64,000 nt of DNA from Sunxiuqinia elliptica (GCF_900113005.1 NZ_FONW01000001.1:310001-374000), one strand, 5' to 3'. Shown: positions 26,928-36,238, counted from the stretch's first letter. Notes: a model not told the origin generated them from the letters alone. A program made the numbers and translations.

Positions 26928-28766
26928 ATGAAGAAATTAGTGCTTATATCAGTCCTTCTGGCATTTTCAATAGCTATTTATGCCCAAACACTACAATATG
27001 CTCATGTTACCGACATTCATGTAGGAAGCAGTACTTCTGTTGAAGACATGGAGCAGACTGTGCAGGACATCAATTCAATTTCAACTATTGACTTTGTGAT
27101 TCTTTCTGGAGATATCACCGAATTTGGTTCGGATGAAGAACTCACGCTCGCCAAAGAAATTTTCGATCAACTGAACAAACCCTGGTACATTGTTCCGGGA
27201 AATCATGACTCCAAGTGGTCTGAAAGTGGCAACAATAGCTTCGTTCGGATATTTGGAAAAGAGTCTTTTGCTTTCGAAAAGAATGGCTATCTATTTATTG
27301 GAACCGCAAGTGGTCCTAACATGCGCATGGCGCCAGGCTTAGTTCCACACGAACAACTCGTTTTTCTTGATTCAGCTTTAGCCAATATGGAAGATCCTGA
27401 CCAGCCGATCATATTTGTCAACCACTACCCGCTTGATGAATCGTTATCCAACTGGTACAAGGTTATTGACAAACTAAAAACCCGAAACATTCAAGCGACC
27501 TTGCTGGGGCATGGCCATCGAAATAAATTATTCAATTTTGAAGGAATACCTGGCATAATGGGACGCTCAAACCTTCGCGCAAAGAACAAGGTCGGCGGTT
27601 ATAATTTGGCCACAATCAAACAGGATACACTTTACTATGCAGAACGAACTCCGGGGCAAAAGACACATCCTGTTTGGTGCAAAGTTGCATTAAAAAACCA
27701 CCATTTCGCCCAAGATAAAACTAACTGGCCAAGACCCGACTACTCCATCAATGATCGCTTTACGCAAGTACAAAAAACGTGGGAAGTGCAAGACAGTAGC
27801 GACGTCGGCACGGGCATTGCCAACAACAATAAAATAGCCGTCTATGGAAATAGCAATGGTCAAATTATCGCCCTGGACCGAACCAACGGAAAAGCCTTGT
27901 GGAAGTTTCAAACTGCAGGAAAAGTATACTCAACTCCTGCAATAACGAAGAACCGGGTTGTTTGTGCTTCAACAGACAATTCCATTTACTGCCTGAACCT
28001 AAAAAACGGCAAATTAATCTGGTCATTCATAACCGACAAGTCCATTGTTGCTTCACCTGAAATCGATGGAAACGACGTCTTCATTGGCTCATCTGAAGGT
28101 ATTTTCAGGTCGATCAATTTAAAGACGGGAAAGATAAACTGGCAATTTGATGACGTAAATAATTTTGTTGAAACCCGTCCTTTAATCTACAATGGTTTGG
28201 TCTATTTTGGCTCTTGGGGTAATACCTTTTATGCACTCGACCAACAGACCGGAAAACTCGTTTGGAAAAGAGAAAAATACACCAACCGGATGCTATCACC
28301 TGCTGCTGTTTGGCCAGTAGCCACCAATGGCAAGGTATTTATTGTTGCTCCCGATCGTCACATGACTGCCTTGGATGCAACTACCGGTGAGGAAATCTGG
28401 GACTCAGGAAAATATACTTGCCGAGAATCTATCGGCATTTCGGAAGATGGAGAACTGGTGTACATTAAAAACATGAACGAAGGAAATGTTGACGCCTTTT
28501 ACACCAACACAAAAGAACAAAAACTGGCTTGGGAATGTCCTGCAGACTTAGGCTATGAGATAGCTCCATCCCCAATTACAGAAGCCAATGGCTACCTTTT
28601 TGTGCCAACGACCAATGGGATTGTTTGCGCCATCGATAAAAACACGCATCAAGTTGCATGGAAATACAAAATATCCAACGCCTTGATTAACCATATTCTT
28701 CCCGTTTCAGACCGTCAATTACTCGTTTCAGTACTTGATGGAAAAATTGTGTGCCTGCAGTACTAA
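26928..28766 (+). CDS. Metallophosphoesterase with C-terminal PQQ-like beta-propeller
   Basis: The 612-residue protein starts one base after the GH3 stop, with a signal peptide (residues 1-20). A calcineurin-like phosphoesterase domain (about 21-275) has the metal motifs DIHVG, GDITE, GNHD, NHYP and GHGHRN. From about 285 to the end there are six to seven PQQ/PQQ-like propeller repeats of the type NGKALWKFQT, NGKLIWSFIT, TGKLVWKREK. The catalytic domain is likely to hydrolyse a phosphate mono- or diester in the periplasm, and the propeller may bind a partner or glycan. The tight link with the GH3 gene suggests a role in removing phosphate-containing substituents. The last ten codons recur at 35045. 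Confidence 0.9.
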   Translation: MKKLVLISVLLAFSIAIYAQTLQYAHVTDIHVGSSTSVEDMEQTVQDINSISTIDFVILSGDITEFGSDEELTLAKEIFDQLNKPWYIVPGNHDSKWSESGNNSFVRIFGKESFAFEKNGYLFIGTASGPNMRMAPGLVPHEQLVFLDSALANMEDPDQPIIFVNHYPLDESLSNWYKVIDKLKTRNIQATLLGHGHRNKLFNFEGIPGIMGRSNLRAKNKVGGYNLATIKQDTLYYAERTPGQKTHPVWCKVALKNHHFAQDKTNWPRPDYSINDRFTQVQKTWEVQDSSDVGTGIANNNKIAVYGNSNGQIIALDRTNGKALWKFQTAGKVYSTPAITKNRVVCASTDNSIYCLNLKNGKLIWSFITDKSIVASPEIDGNDVFIGSSEGIFRSINLKTGKINWQFDDVNNFVETRPLIYNGLVYFGSWGNTFYALDQQTGKLVWKREKYTNRMLSPAAVWPVATNGKVFIVAPDRHMTALDATTGEEIWDSGKYTCRESIGISEDGELVYIKNMNEGNVDAFYTNTKEQKLAWECPADLGYEIAPSPITEANGYLFVPTTNGIVCAIDKNTHQVAWKYKISNALINHILPVSDRQLLVSVLDGKIVCLQY

Positions 28767-28782
28767 GCAGGTGCACATTTTT
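28734..28782 (+). repeat. 49-bp direct repeat, copy 1 (3' end of the phosphoesterase gene plus terminator)
   Basis: This 49-bp segment contains the final codons LDGKIVCLQY-stop of the phosphoesterase gene and a hairpin (TGTGCCTGC with GCAGGTGCACA, two-base bulge) followed by T5, so it ends the transcript. An almost identical copy, 48 of 49 bases, lies at 35045-35093 after the SusCD cassette. The only difference is G at 28760 versus A, which is synonymous (CAG/CAA, Gln). Confidence 0.95.
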
Positions 28783-29154
28783 AGCAAACCTATCCTACAG
28801 AAAAACAAATACTTCATTTTACAGACATGCAAGAACAACAAGCTTTTACATAAGAACGTCCCATAAAATACAAAAAACATGTATTACATGTTACATGTTA
28901 TTGTAATATAAAAATAAAAACTCTATTTTTAAGTCGTTTAGAATAAAATAAAACAACATAAGCATCAGATCTTCAACCCAAATACCACAGCCTATGCCAG
29001 AAAAAAGTACCTAGATAAATGGAACACTCGAAACAGCACTAAAACACTTTAAATCAATGTAAAAACTTAACTACCTAATCAAGTCTATTGCCAGACTATT
29101 TCTTAAACAAACCAATATATAAGGATCATTTCAAAATAACTAAAAAACTAATTT
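28783..29154 (+). promoter_or_regulatory. Long AT-rich leader of the SusC operon with triple ACATGT
   Basis: This 372-base gap holds no convincing gene. Three ACATGT hexamers occur at 28877-28882, 28886-28891 and 28893-28898, close enough to form a composite operator. Downstream the sequence is very AT-rich. I do not find a TTG/TAnnTTTG promoter, unlike other operons in this window, which may mean control by an ECF sigma factor or an activator. Confidence 0.4.
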
Positions 29155-32100
29155 ATGAAAAAAACAATTCTATTAATGTGCCTGGCGCTTATTGGGATAA
29201 TCATAACACCCAGCAGGGCATCAGCACAGTCAAAAGCCATTACAGGCCACGTAATGGATGCCGAAAATCAAGAACCTTTACCTGGTGTCAGTATCGTTAT
29301 AAAAGGGACAACCGAAGGGACCATGACTACCCCAGAAGGCTTTTTCAAACTGGAAGCTTCTCCAGGGCAAACACTTCAGTTTTCGTTTATTGGATATGCA
29401 ACCCAAGAAATAGTGGTGAATGAATCCAACACCATCAACGTTAACCTGAAGACTGATGTACAAGCAGTTGATGAAATTATGGTAACAGCAGAGTTTGGAA
29501 TGAAAAGGGTTTCTCGATCGATCGGATCATCTGTTCAGAACATTAAAGCCAAAGATATTACAGATTCTGGTCGGGAAAGCTTCATTTCCGCATTACAAGG
29601 ACGTGTAGCAGGTCTAAACGTCAGCTCAAGTGGAGGTACTCCAGGCTCTTCGACAACTGTTGTCTTAAGGAGTATCACCTCAATCTCTGGAAATAATCAA
29701 CCATTATATGTTGTTGATGGAATTCCAATGAATAACTCCACCTTCAATCCTGGCAACCTAGCTGATGGAGGAGCAAGCTTTTCAGTACGAAACCTTGATT
29801 TTGCTTCAAGAGGAAATGATTTCAACCCGGAGGATATTGAATCAATGACAGTATTAAAGGGAGCTGCAGCCGCTGCCTTGTATGGATCAGATGCATCAAA
29901 CGGAGCCATCATTATAACCACCAAAAAAGGGACTGCAGGAAGAGCACGTGTTTCTTACAGCAATTCTTTTAAATGGGATAAGGCCTACGGCTACCCGGAC
30001 CTACAAACTAAATATGCCAACGGTGCCAGAGGAACAACAAACTACTATTATTCTGGCAGATACGGAGGATTGTATCCGCAAGGCATGGAATTGTATAATA
30101 ATATTGAATCAGTGCTCAGAACTGGTTTTTCCTCCAGGCAGAATGTATCAATAGAAGGAGGATCGGATAAAGCATCTCTGAGAGCCTCTGCATCATTTCT
30201 CGACCAAGAAGGAGTTGTCAAAACAACAGACTATTCTCGAATGAATGTTTCATTATCCGGAAAGGCAAAACTTAACGACTGGATTCGATTTGAAGGTTCC
30301 ATGCAATTTGTTTCAACAGAAAATACTAAAGTTCCAAGAGGTACTTCCGGTCCATTATACATGGCCATGAGATGGCCTATTGTTGATGATATGTCAAACT
30401 ACATGGACGAAGATGGCTCTCACATGAGAATGCCTAACTACTATACAGACACTGACTTATTGAATCCTCTTTTTGGGATGTACAAAAATAAACTGTACGA
30501 TGAATCTGATCGATTCATTTCAAGCTTTGTTGCAACAATTTCTCCTATAAAAGATGCTTTTCTCCGAGCACAAGTTGGATGGGATGTTGGAACTTCAACC
30601 TACGAAACATCAATACATCCTTACTACTATAACGACAACGGTGGAGTAGGAAGATACAACCTCGCCAAATCCAACTTTTCTTACCCAACACTCAACCTAC
30701 TAACGGGTTACAACAAAACTATAAAAGAGAAGTTTTATATTTCTGCTCAGTTTGGATACCACCAGATCGAAAACGGGGTAAGCCGATTAGCCACTTACGG
30801 ATCAAATTACGCTGTAATTGATTTTCAGTCTATAAACAATGTTGACCCCTCAACCGTAGCTTCTACAAAAAGAACAACGACAAGAAGGGTGCAAGCTTTA
30901 TCCGGACAAGTGGAGTTAGCCTACAACAACATGGCTTTCGTCACACTTAGGGCCCGTAACGACTGGTCCTCAACATTACCTGTAGCCAACAACTCCTACT
31001 TCTACCCAGCAATTGAAGGAGCTTTTATTGCTACCGAACTTCCCTTCTTGAAAGACAATAAGTCGGTATCTTACCTAAAACTCCGTGGCTCTGTAGCTCA
31101 AGTAGGAAAAGATGCCGGCCCTCTTGAAATTGATCCTCAGCTAGAAGCCACAGAACTTACCGGTGGAGGCTATCAATACGGGTACACCGGACCGAACAAG
31201 AACCTACGTCCAGAGATGACAACCTCCTATGAAATAGGTTTTGAAGGCCGTTTTGCCAACGATCGAATCAATACTGACTTTACCTATTTCTGGACCCATT
31301 GCGAAGATCAAATTGTTAAGGGCTTCAGGTTAAGCTATGCTACTGGTTTTGTCCTAAATAACATGAATGTTGGAACCTTTGATACCTGGGGCTGGGAAGG
31401 ACATATTGATGCAGATATCATTCAAACCAATTCAGGCCTTAGCTGGAATGTTGGTATCAATGCGTCTCATACAAAATCGGAGGTGGTTTACCTACCCGAA
31501 AATGTGACTGAGTATTATAATGCATATACCTGGAACTCTGGAAATATTAGAAACGGAATCATGGTGGGACATCCTGTTACCACATTAACGGGGCGAGCCT
31601 ACAGCAGAAATGATGCTGGACAAATCCTCATCAATCCAACCACTGGGCTACCAATTATTGATGAAACTTGGAGTGTAATTGGCGATCGAGAACCAAAGTT
31701 ACGTTTCGGATTCACAACCCGTTTTAATTACAAAGGCTTTAGCCTTTCAGCACTACTTGCTGGAAGATACAAAGCAACAGTAGTAAACGGAACCAAAAGA
31801 ACGATGATGCAACGTGGAACAAGCTGGGAATCTGTTGATCTTAGAGAAAGTGGTCCTGTTGTGTTCGATGGAGTCCTCAGAGATGGTAATGAGAACACAG
31901 ACACACCAACTAAAAACAATATCGGTGTAACCTATGACGTTTATGGTTCTTCAATATATACTGGTCAAGATGAGGATTGGCTCGAAAAAGATGTAAACTA
32001 TCTGAGACTACAAGAACTTAGATTATCCTATCGAATTCCAAGCAAACTACTTAGAAGAACCTTTATTTCCAGAGCTATTATTCACATAGCAGGAAATGAC

Positions 32101-32247
32101 CTGGCAACCTGGACCAATTATTCTGGTATCGATGCCGTTGGAAATACGGTATCCGCTGCAGCAGGAGGAACTGGAGGAGAAGGCTACGATGTTTGGTCAA
32201 TACCTAATCCCAGAGGATACTCAATTGGGTTAAATGTTACATTCTAA
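29155..32247 (+). CDS. SusC/RagA family TonB-linked outer-membrane protein
   Basis: The 1030-residue protein has a signal peptide (residues 1-24, ending ASAQ), a CarboxypepD_reg-like domain (about 28-105, ITGHVMDAENQEPLPGVSIV), a plug (about 115-245, with LQGRVAGLNVSSSGG, YVVDGIPMNN and GAAAAALYGSDASNGAIIITT, all classic SusC motifs) and a large barrel ending SIGLNVTF. It has no STN domain, so direct signalling to a FecR is not expected. It forms an outer-membrane import complex with the SusD-like lipoprotein encoded 23 bases downstream. The cargo could be a glycan or peptide; the flanking amino-sugar genes favour a cell-wall-derived glycan, but the cassette looks separately acquired. Confidence 0.96.
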   Translation: MKKTILLMCLALIGIIITPSRASAQSKAITGHVMDAENQEPLPGVSIVIKGTTEGTMTTPEGFFKLEASPGQTLQFSFIGYATQEIVVNESNTINVNLKTDVQAVDEIMVTAEFGMKRVSRSIGSSVQNIKAKDITDSGRESFISALQGRVAGLNVSSSGGTPGSSTTVVLRSITSISGNNQPLYVVDGIPMNNSTFNPGNLADGGASFSVRNLDFASRGNDFNPEDIESMTVLKGAAAAALYGSDASNGAIIITTKKGTAGRARVSYSNSFKWDKAYGYPDLQTKYANGARGTTNYYYSGRYGGLYPQGMELYNNIESVLRTGFSSRQNVSIEGGSDKASLRASASFLDQEGVVKTTDYSRMNVSLSGKAKLNDWIRFEGSMQFVSTENTKVPRGTSGPLYMAMRWPIVDDMSNYMDEDGSHMRMPNYYTDTDLLNPLFGMYKNKLYDESDRFISSFVATISPIKDAFLRAQVGWDVGTSTYETSIHPYYYNDNGGVGRYNLAKSNFSYPTLNLLTGYNKTIKEKFYISAQFGYHQIENGVSRLATYGSNYAVIDFQSINNVDPSTVASTKRTTTRRVQALSGQVELAYNNMAFVTLRARNDWSSTLPVANNSYFYPAIEGAFIATELPFLKDNKSVSYLKLRGSVAQVGKDAGPLEIDPQLEATELTGGGYQYGYTGPNKNLRPEMTTSYEIGFEGRFANDRINTDFTYFWTHCEDQIVKGFRLSYATGFVLNNMNVGTFDTWGWEGHIDADIIQTNSGLSWNVGINASHTKSEVVYLPENVTEYYNAYTWNSGNIRNGIMVGHPVTTLTGRAYSRNDAGQILINPTTGLPIIDETWSVIGDREPKLRFGFTTRFNYKGFSLSALLAGRYKATVVNGTKRTMMQRGTSWESVDLRESGPVVFDGVLRDGNENTDTPTKNNIGVTYDVYGSSIYTGQDEDWLEKDVNYLRLQELRLSYRIPSKLLRRTFISRAIIHIAGNDLATWTNYSGIDAVGNTVSAAAGGTGGEGYDVWSIPNPRGYSIGLNVTF

Positions 32248-32270
32248 TTATCTTAAATCAGAATAATACT

Positions 32271-34157
32271 ATGAAAAATATATTAGTCACTTTTACACTA
32301 CTTGGGTTATTCTCCATCTCTATTTCGAGTTGTGATGAATACCTGGATGTAAACAACAATATAGATGCTCCTGATTACGTTGAAGGACACCTCTATTTAG
32401 CAGGAATAATCGCCTCATACCAAGATATGTATTATGACCTTAGAGCAATGGCTCCTCTCACTCAAATGATGGGAACAACCTCTGGTTCTTTTGACAACTT
32501 TGCTTATCACTCATATGTCTCAGGAAGCGATGTTGGTGGACAAATTTGGCGACTCGTTTATTGGGAACAAGGAATGAACCTTGAAAATATGATCAATCAA
32601 TCTGTTGAAGCTGAACAATGGACTTTAGCAGGAATCGGATATGCCATTAAGGCCTACTCTTGGGACTTATTGACTAAACAACATGCCGACCTTCCCCTTA
32701 AAGACGCATTTGTTCCAGGCTTGCTATCCCATGAATATAACTACCAAGAAGAAATTTACCCACAAGTTCGAGAATGGGCTTACAAAGCAATTGAATATCT
32801 GGAAATGGAAGACCCCCATGAATATGGAGATAAGATTAGTTCAAACGACTACATTTATTATGGAGATAAAGAAAAGTGGGTCAAATTTGCTTATGCCGTG
32901 ATTGTAAGAAACCTTGCGTCATTATCCAATAAAAACAACTTCACATCTGAGTACGCTCAAGAACTAATTGAATGTGCAAATAAGTCCTTCCAGTCTTCTG
33001 CAGACGATGCAACTGTAAAAGTCGCCGGAGGATCATCATCTGCCTCACAATCTTCTTACAATAACTTCTGGGGAACATACCGGAGAAACCTGTCTTACAC
33101 ATACTTCCAACACGACTATGCGGTTCAGGTATTTACAGGAACTGTCCCCAAATACGATGAAGCTACTGGCGAAAAAAATGTAGTTGAAGATAACGACTAC
33201 TATCCGTACGAGCTGGCAGATAAACAAATTATTTGTGATACATTTAAACTCGCAGGACACTATGATCCCCGAGTTGCTGTAAAGCTAGCTACAACTGATG
33301 ATCCCAGCTACGAATACATGGAAAATATCGATAGTATTAAAGCACGAAAATACTACGGAGGATCATTTGCAGGAACTGCAGGATCTGTAGGTACAGCACC
33401 CTCGTTTTATGGAAGAAACAAATCCTCTTCTTACACCGGAGATATAAACGACGGAATTGGAAGATGGATCTACAGGGACGATGCCCCCTACATTCTTACT
33501 ACCTGTGCCGAAATAAAATTCTGCCTAGCAGAAGCTTACTGGAAATTGGATCAAAAGGATAATGCGCTGGAAGCATTTAAAGCTGGTGTCAGTGCAGACA
33601 TGGCATTCACAGAAAAGTACATCTATCCTGGAGACAAAGGCTCTTCCATTGGTGGCGACAAAATAACGAAAGATGTTTTTGGAACGTTAGCCAACGAATA
33701 CCTTGAAGGACCATATGTAAACAACTTATCAATGTCCGATTTTTCATTATCTCACATTATGATGCAAAAATGGGTTTCGCTATATCCTTGGGGTGCTTTC
33801 GAAGCTTGGGTAGACATGAGAAAATACCATTATGATCTAAGCTATTCAGGAGACTATCCACATTCAGGTAATGGTTGGGATATTTCCATGGTCGATCAAA
33901 AATGGGACACAGATGAAACAAAAGTCTTTAAAGGGCTTTATCTTCCTCCTGCTCAGGTATCAAGCCGAAAAATCACCTTTGACACAGATAATGAAGGAGC
34001 TCCTTGCTACCGGATAAGACCACGCTACAACTCAGAATATATGTGGAATGTTCCATCACTCGAATCATTACTGCCTATTTCCGGAACTGCAGATGATTAT
34101 CAATGTTCAATTCCTTGGTTTGCCTATCCGGGAGACCTTCCAACAAACGTGCAATAA
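32271..34157 (+). CDS. SusD/RagB family surface lipoprotein
   Basis: The 628-residue lipoprotein has a lipobox SISISSC with the acylated cysteine at about 21, followed by DEYLDVNNN, a typical SusD opening. The helical TPR-like core appears in WRLVYWEQGMNLENMI and GIGYAIKAYSWDLLTKQHADLPL, with the later signature CAEIKFCLAEAYWK near residues 408-421. The sequence belongs to the SusD/RagB superfamily, closest in feel to the SusD-like_2 type. It caps the SusC barrel and binds the substrate at the cell surface. The length is at the upper end of the family. Confidence 0.94.
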   Translation: MKNILVTFTLLGLFSISISSCDEYLDVNNNIDAPDYVEGHLYLAGIIASYQDMYYDLRAMAPLTQMMGTTSGSFDNFAYHSYVSGSDVGGQIWRLVYWEQGMNLENMINQSVEAEQWTLAGIGYAIKAYSWDLLTKQHADLPLKDAFVPGLLSHEYNYQEEIYPQVREWAYKAIEYLEMEDPHEYGDKISSNDYIYYGDKEKWVKFAYAVIVRNLASLSNKNNFTSEYAQELIECANKSFQSSADDATVKVAGGSSSASQSSYNNFWGTYRRNLSYTYFQHDYAVQVFTGTVPKYDEATGEKNVVEDNDYYPYELADKQIICDTFKLAGHYDPRVAVKLATTDDPSYEYMENIDSIKARKYYGGSFAGTAGSVGTAPSFYGRNKSSSYTGDINDGIGRWIYRDDAPYILTTCAEIKFCLAEAYWKLDQKDNALEAFKAGVSADMAFTEKYIYPGDKGSSIGGDKITKDVFGTLANEYLEGPYVNNLSMSDFSLSHIMMQKWVSLYPWGAFEAWVDMRKYHYDLSYSGDYPHSGNGWDISMVDQKWDTDETKVFKGLYLPPAQVSSRKITFDTDNEGAPCYRIRPRYNSEYMWNVPSLESLLPISGTADDYQCSIPWFAYPGDLPTNVQ

Positions 34158-34186
34158 TTTGGTGTTAATCACAAAAAATAACGCAG

Positions 34187-35020
34187 ATGAAAATATTAAA
34201 ATACATAAGCTTAATTGCAATAATTGCTTTTGCAATGTCTTGCGAAGAGCATGAAATTGAATACAACACGACATCGATCGGAGAATTAGCTGAATTTCAG
34301 CTTCACTATTTTGCTCCACTCGCGGCCAAATCAACAAACAATATTTACCGAGTAGAGATCAATGATCAACTATATGCCAATAGTGATGCTCCATTAACGA
34401 CTTATAATGTTATTCCCAAAGGATCGGTGGGACGTTTTTACACCGTTACTCCTGGCGAAGTAAACATTAAGTTGTACAAAGGAACCGATGAAATATTAGT
34501 CTACGATCGCAACACAACCTTAACTGTAGGGAAACAAAACATCTTTATCCATGACTTCGATAAAGACCCAATCGTGTTTGACAATGAATACCCATACGTT
34601 GCTAATTTAACAGAGGACACAGACTCAACATCTTATGTGAAATTCTATAATTTCTTATACGAAACAGAAGGTGTTCCCTCTGATCTTAAATTACAGTACC
34701 AATACATTGACCCAAATACAGATGAACTAATCAATATTGGTTCTCCTGTTGCATTTGGAGAAACAACCGGATGGCAACCCGTTAAAATATTAAAAACGAT
34801 TAATAATTCTTCTGGTTACGCAAATGTTTACTACAGGATGAAGGTGGTTGATAATGATGGTAATATTGTAGACGACCTAAAACTTTACAACTCATCAAGC
34901 AACTACGTTAGCTATTCCGATTACTGGAGAGGTTATATCGGGCGACGCGTTCATCATGTAATGGCCGGATTCCGATCCAGCCAACCCAAGGCCTCAGTTA
35001 GATTGTTCTATGCACTCTAA
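34187..35020 (+). CDS. Surface lipoprotein of the SusCD cassette, possibly DUF4397-like
   Basis: The 277-residue lipoprotein has a lipobox IIAFAMSC with the cysteine at about 19 and acidic residues following (EEHE), which favours surface export in Bacteroidota. The rest is predicted beta-rich (VNIKLYKGTDEILVYDRN, LTVGKQNIFIHDFDKDPIVF, YVKFYNFLY) and resembles the Ig-like repeats of DUF4397-type proteins. It is 29 bases after susD and is the last gene before repeat copy 2, which can fold as its terminator. A third lipoprotein next to SusCD commonly acts as an extra binding protein. I do not assign a ligand. Confidence 0.8.
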   Translation: MKILKYISLIAIIAFAMSCEEHEIEYNTTSIGELAEFQLHYFAPLAAKSTNNIYRVEINDQLYANSDAPLTTYNVIPKGSVGRFYTVTPGEVNIKLYKGTDEILVYDRNTTLTVGKQNIFIHDFDKDPIVFDNEYPYVANLTEDTDSTSYVKFYNFLYETEGVPSDLKLQYQYIDPNTDELINIGSPVAFGETTGWQPVKILKTINNSSGYANVYYRMKVVDNDGNIVDDLKLYNSSSNYVSYSDYWRGYIGRRVHHVMAGFRSSQPKASVRLFYAL

Positions 35021-35044
35021 ATAAAAGACAAAAAATAGATCAAT

Positions 35045-35093
35045 CTTGATGGAAAAATTGTGTGCCTGCAATACTAAGCAGGTGCACATTTTT
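35045..35093 (+). repeat. 49-bp direct repeat, copy 2 (orphan gene end and terminator)
   Basis: It matches 28734-28782 in 48 of 49 bases and still spells LDGKIVCLQY-stop in one frame, with no gene in front of it in that frame. The hairpin plus T5 is retained and probably terminates the SusC/SusD/lipoprotein transcript. Together the copies bracket 6.3 kb exactly containing the three-gene cassette. Confidence 0.95.
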
Positions 35094-35168
35094 CTTTTTA
35101 TTGAAGTCGTACTATGAGACCGTTCTATTTTCTGAAGTCGTTTTACCCTATCAAAGGCTGAACGGTCA

Positions 35169-36185
35169 TTAAAATGTCTCGCAATTCCGACAAAGTTCCA
35201 AATCTCCCTTCTTTCGTCTGAGGTGCTTAGCCAAGTAGTGCATGCGCTCCTGCGATTGATAAATATCCGGAATGGATTGCCTACGAATATTGCCCACCAC
35301 TCCTTTCGAGTTCAAATCATTACAACAAACCGTCACATTCCCGTTAGGCAGTACAACCAGTTGGCGCATCAGCAGGCCACAGCCAACCTTGTGCCTCTTT
35401 TCCCGGGGCTGAACAGTTTCCACTTCTCCCGCCCAATTGTGTAGTCGTCGTAGTTCATAACGATCCAAAAGATTTAAAATCTCAACAAACTCAGGGTGCA
35501 TCCATCTGGTGGTTAACTCAAACTGCGATGGAATGCAGCAAATGCTGTATAAGCTCACGGGAGATGGAGCAAGCTCATTCATGGTCACCAAATTTTCCAC
35601 CTGCTTATAAAACACCGACCAACGAGCCCGAACCCGAATTTTCTCAAACAAGTCGGGAGTCCCTCCATCCATGCTAATGCCGATCACATCCAAAACTTCC
35701 ATTGCCAGTAATTTCTCCACCGTCTTCTCGGTTAGTGGCATCCCATTGGTTAACAGATAAATTTTAGGAAAATGATAACCATTATTTCGAGCTAAATCCT
35801 TAGCCTCTTTAATCACTTGCAGCATTTCTTCCCAACGAGGATGGAGCAGCGTTTCACCGCCATTGTGTAAATTAATCACCTCCACCTTCCTCATTTGGTT
35901 GTGAATCAAAAAGCCATCGAGAAATAGCTTAAGAGTGTCCGAAGTCATGTACCGAGCTTCTTTTGAGTGATCCAAAGAACAAAACTTACACCGCAGATTG
36001 CACTTATTGGAAAACTCAATGTTAATCTCTCGAATACTAAATCGTCTCTGATGGCCTCTCAGTCGATAGTAATAAAAATAATCAGCAACAAAAAGAAGTC
36101 CCTGAAATAACTCCAACACCATCCACACAAGGGGTCTTTGATAAAAATAGCGCTTCAAAAAGGTTCGAATTTGAATATACATCAT
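35169..36185 (-). CDS. Radical SAM protein with SPASM-type C-terminus
   Basis: The 338-residue protein has an N-terminal hydrophobic, aromatic segment (about residues 15-42), then the radical SAM cluster motif CNLRCKFC near residues 62-69, GGE (NLHNGGETLLHP) and a TIM-barrel core. The C-terminal cysteines in GCGLLM, VCCND and LCRNCETF suit a SPASM/twitch domain binding an additional cluster. Such enzymes modify peptides or act as anaerobic sulfatase-maturase-like or glycosyl-associated enzymes. No small precursor peptide or sulfatase is adjacent, so the substrate cannot be named. It stands alone on the minus strand between two plus-strand units. Confidence 0.9.
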   Translation of the reverse strand: MMYIQIRTFLKRYFYQRPLVWMVLELFQGLLFVADYFYYYRLRGHQRRFSIREINIEFSNKCNLRCKFCSLDHSKEARYMTSDTLKLFLDGFLIHNQMRKVEVINLHNGGETLLHPRWEEMLQVIKEAKDLARNNGYHFPKIYLLTNGMPLTEKTVEKLLAMEVLDVIGISMDGGTPDLFEKIRVRARWSVFYKQVENLVTMNELAPSPVSLYSICCIPSQFELTTRWMHPEFVEILNLLDRYELRRLHNWAGEVETVQPREKRHKVGCGLLMRQLVVLPNGNVTVCCNDLNSKGVVGNIRRQSIPDIYQSQERMHYLAKHLRRKKGDLELCRNCETF

Positions 36186-36201
36186 ACCCAGTTTTAAATC
36201 G

Positions 36202-36209
36202 TAACTTTG
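36202..36209 (+). promoter_or_regulatory. Possible -7 element in the 36.2-36.5 kb gap
   Basis: TAACTTTG matches TAnnTTTG and lies 29 bases before the ATG of a 44-codon frame. No suitable TTG element is seen 17-23 bases upstream. The 347-base gap between the radical SAM gene and the sigma gene holds otherwise only AT-rich sequence. Confidence 0.3.
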
Positions 36210-36238
36210 ATAAAACCGAGACGAAATCGAACTTCAAA

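Noticed and set aside
28734-35093. Insertion sequence or integrative element delimited by the 49-bp repeats
   Set aside because: No transposase, integrase or terminal inverted repeats exist inside; the repeat is the end of a gene, so only a cassette insertion or recombination is proposed.
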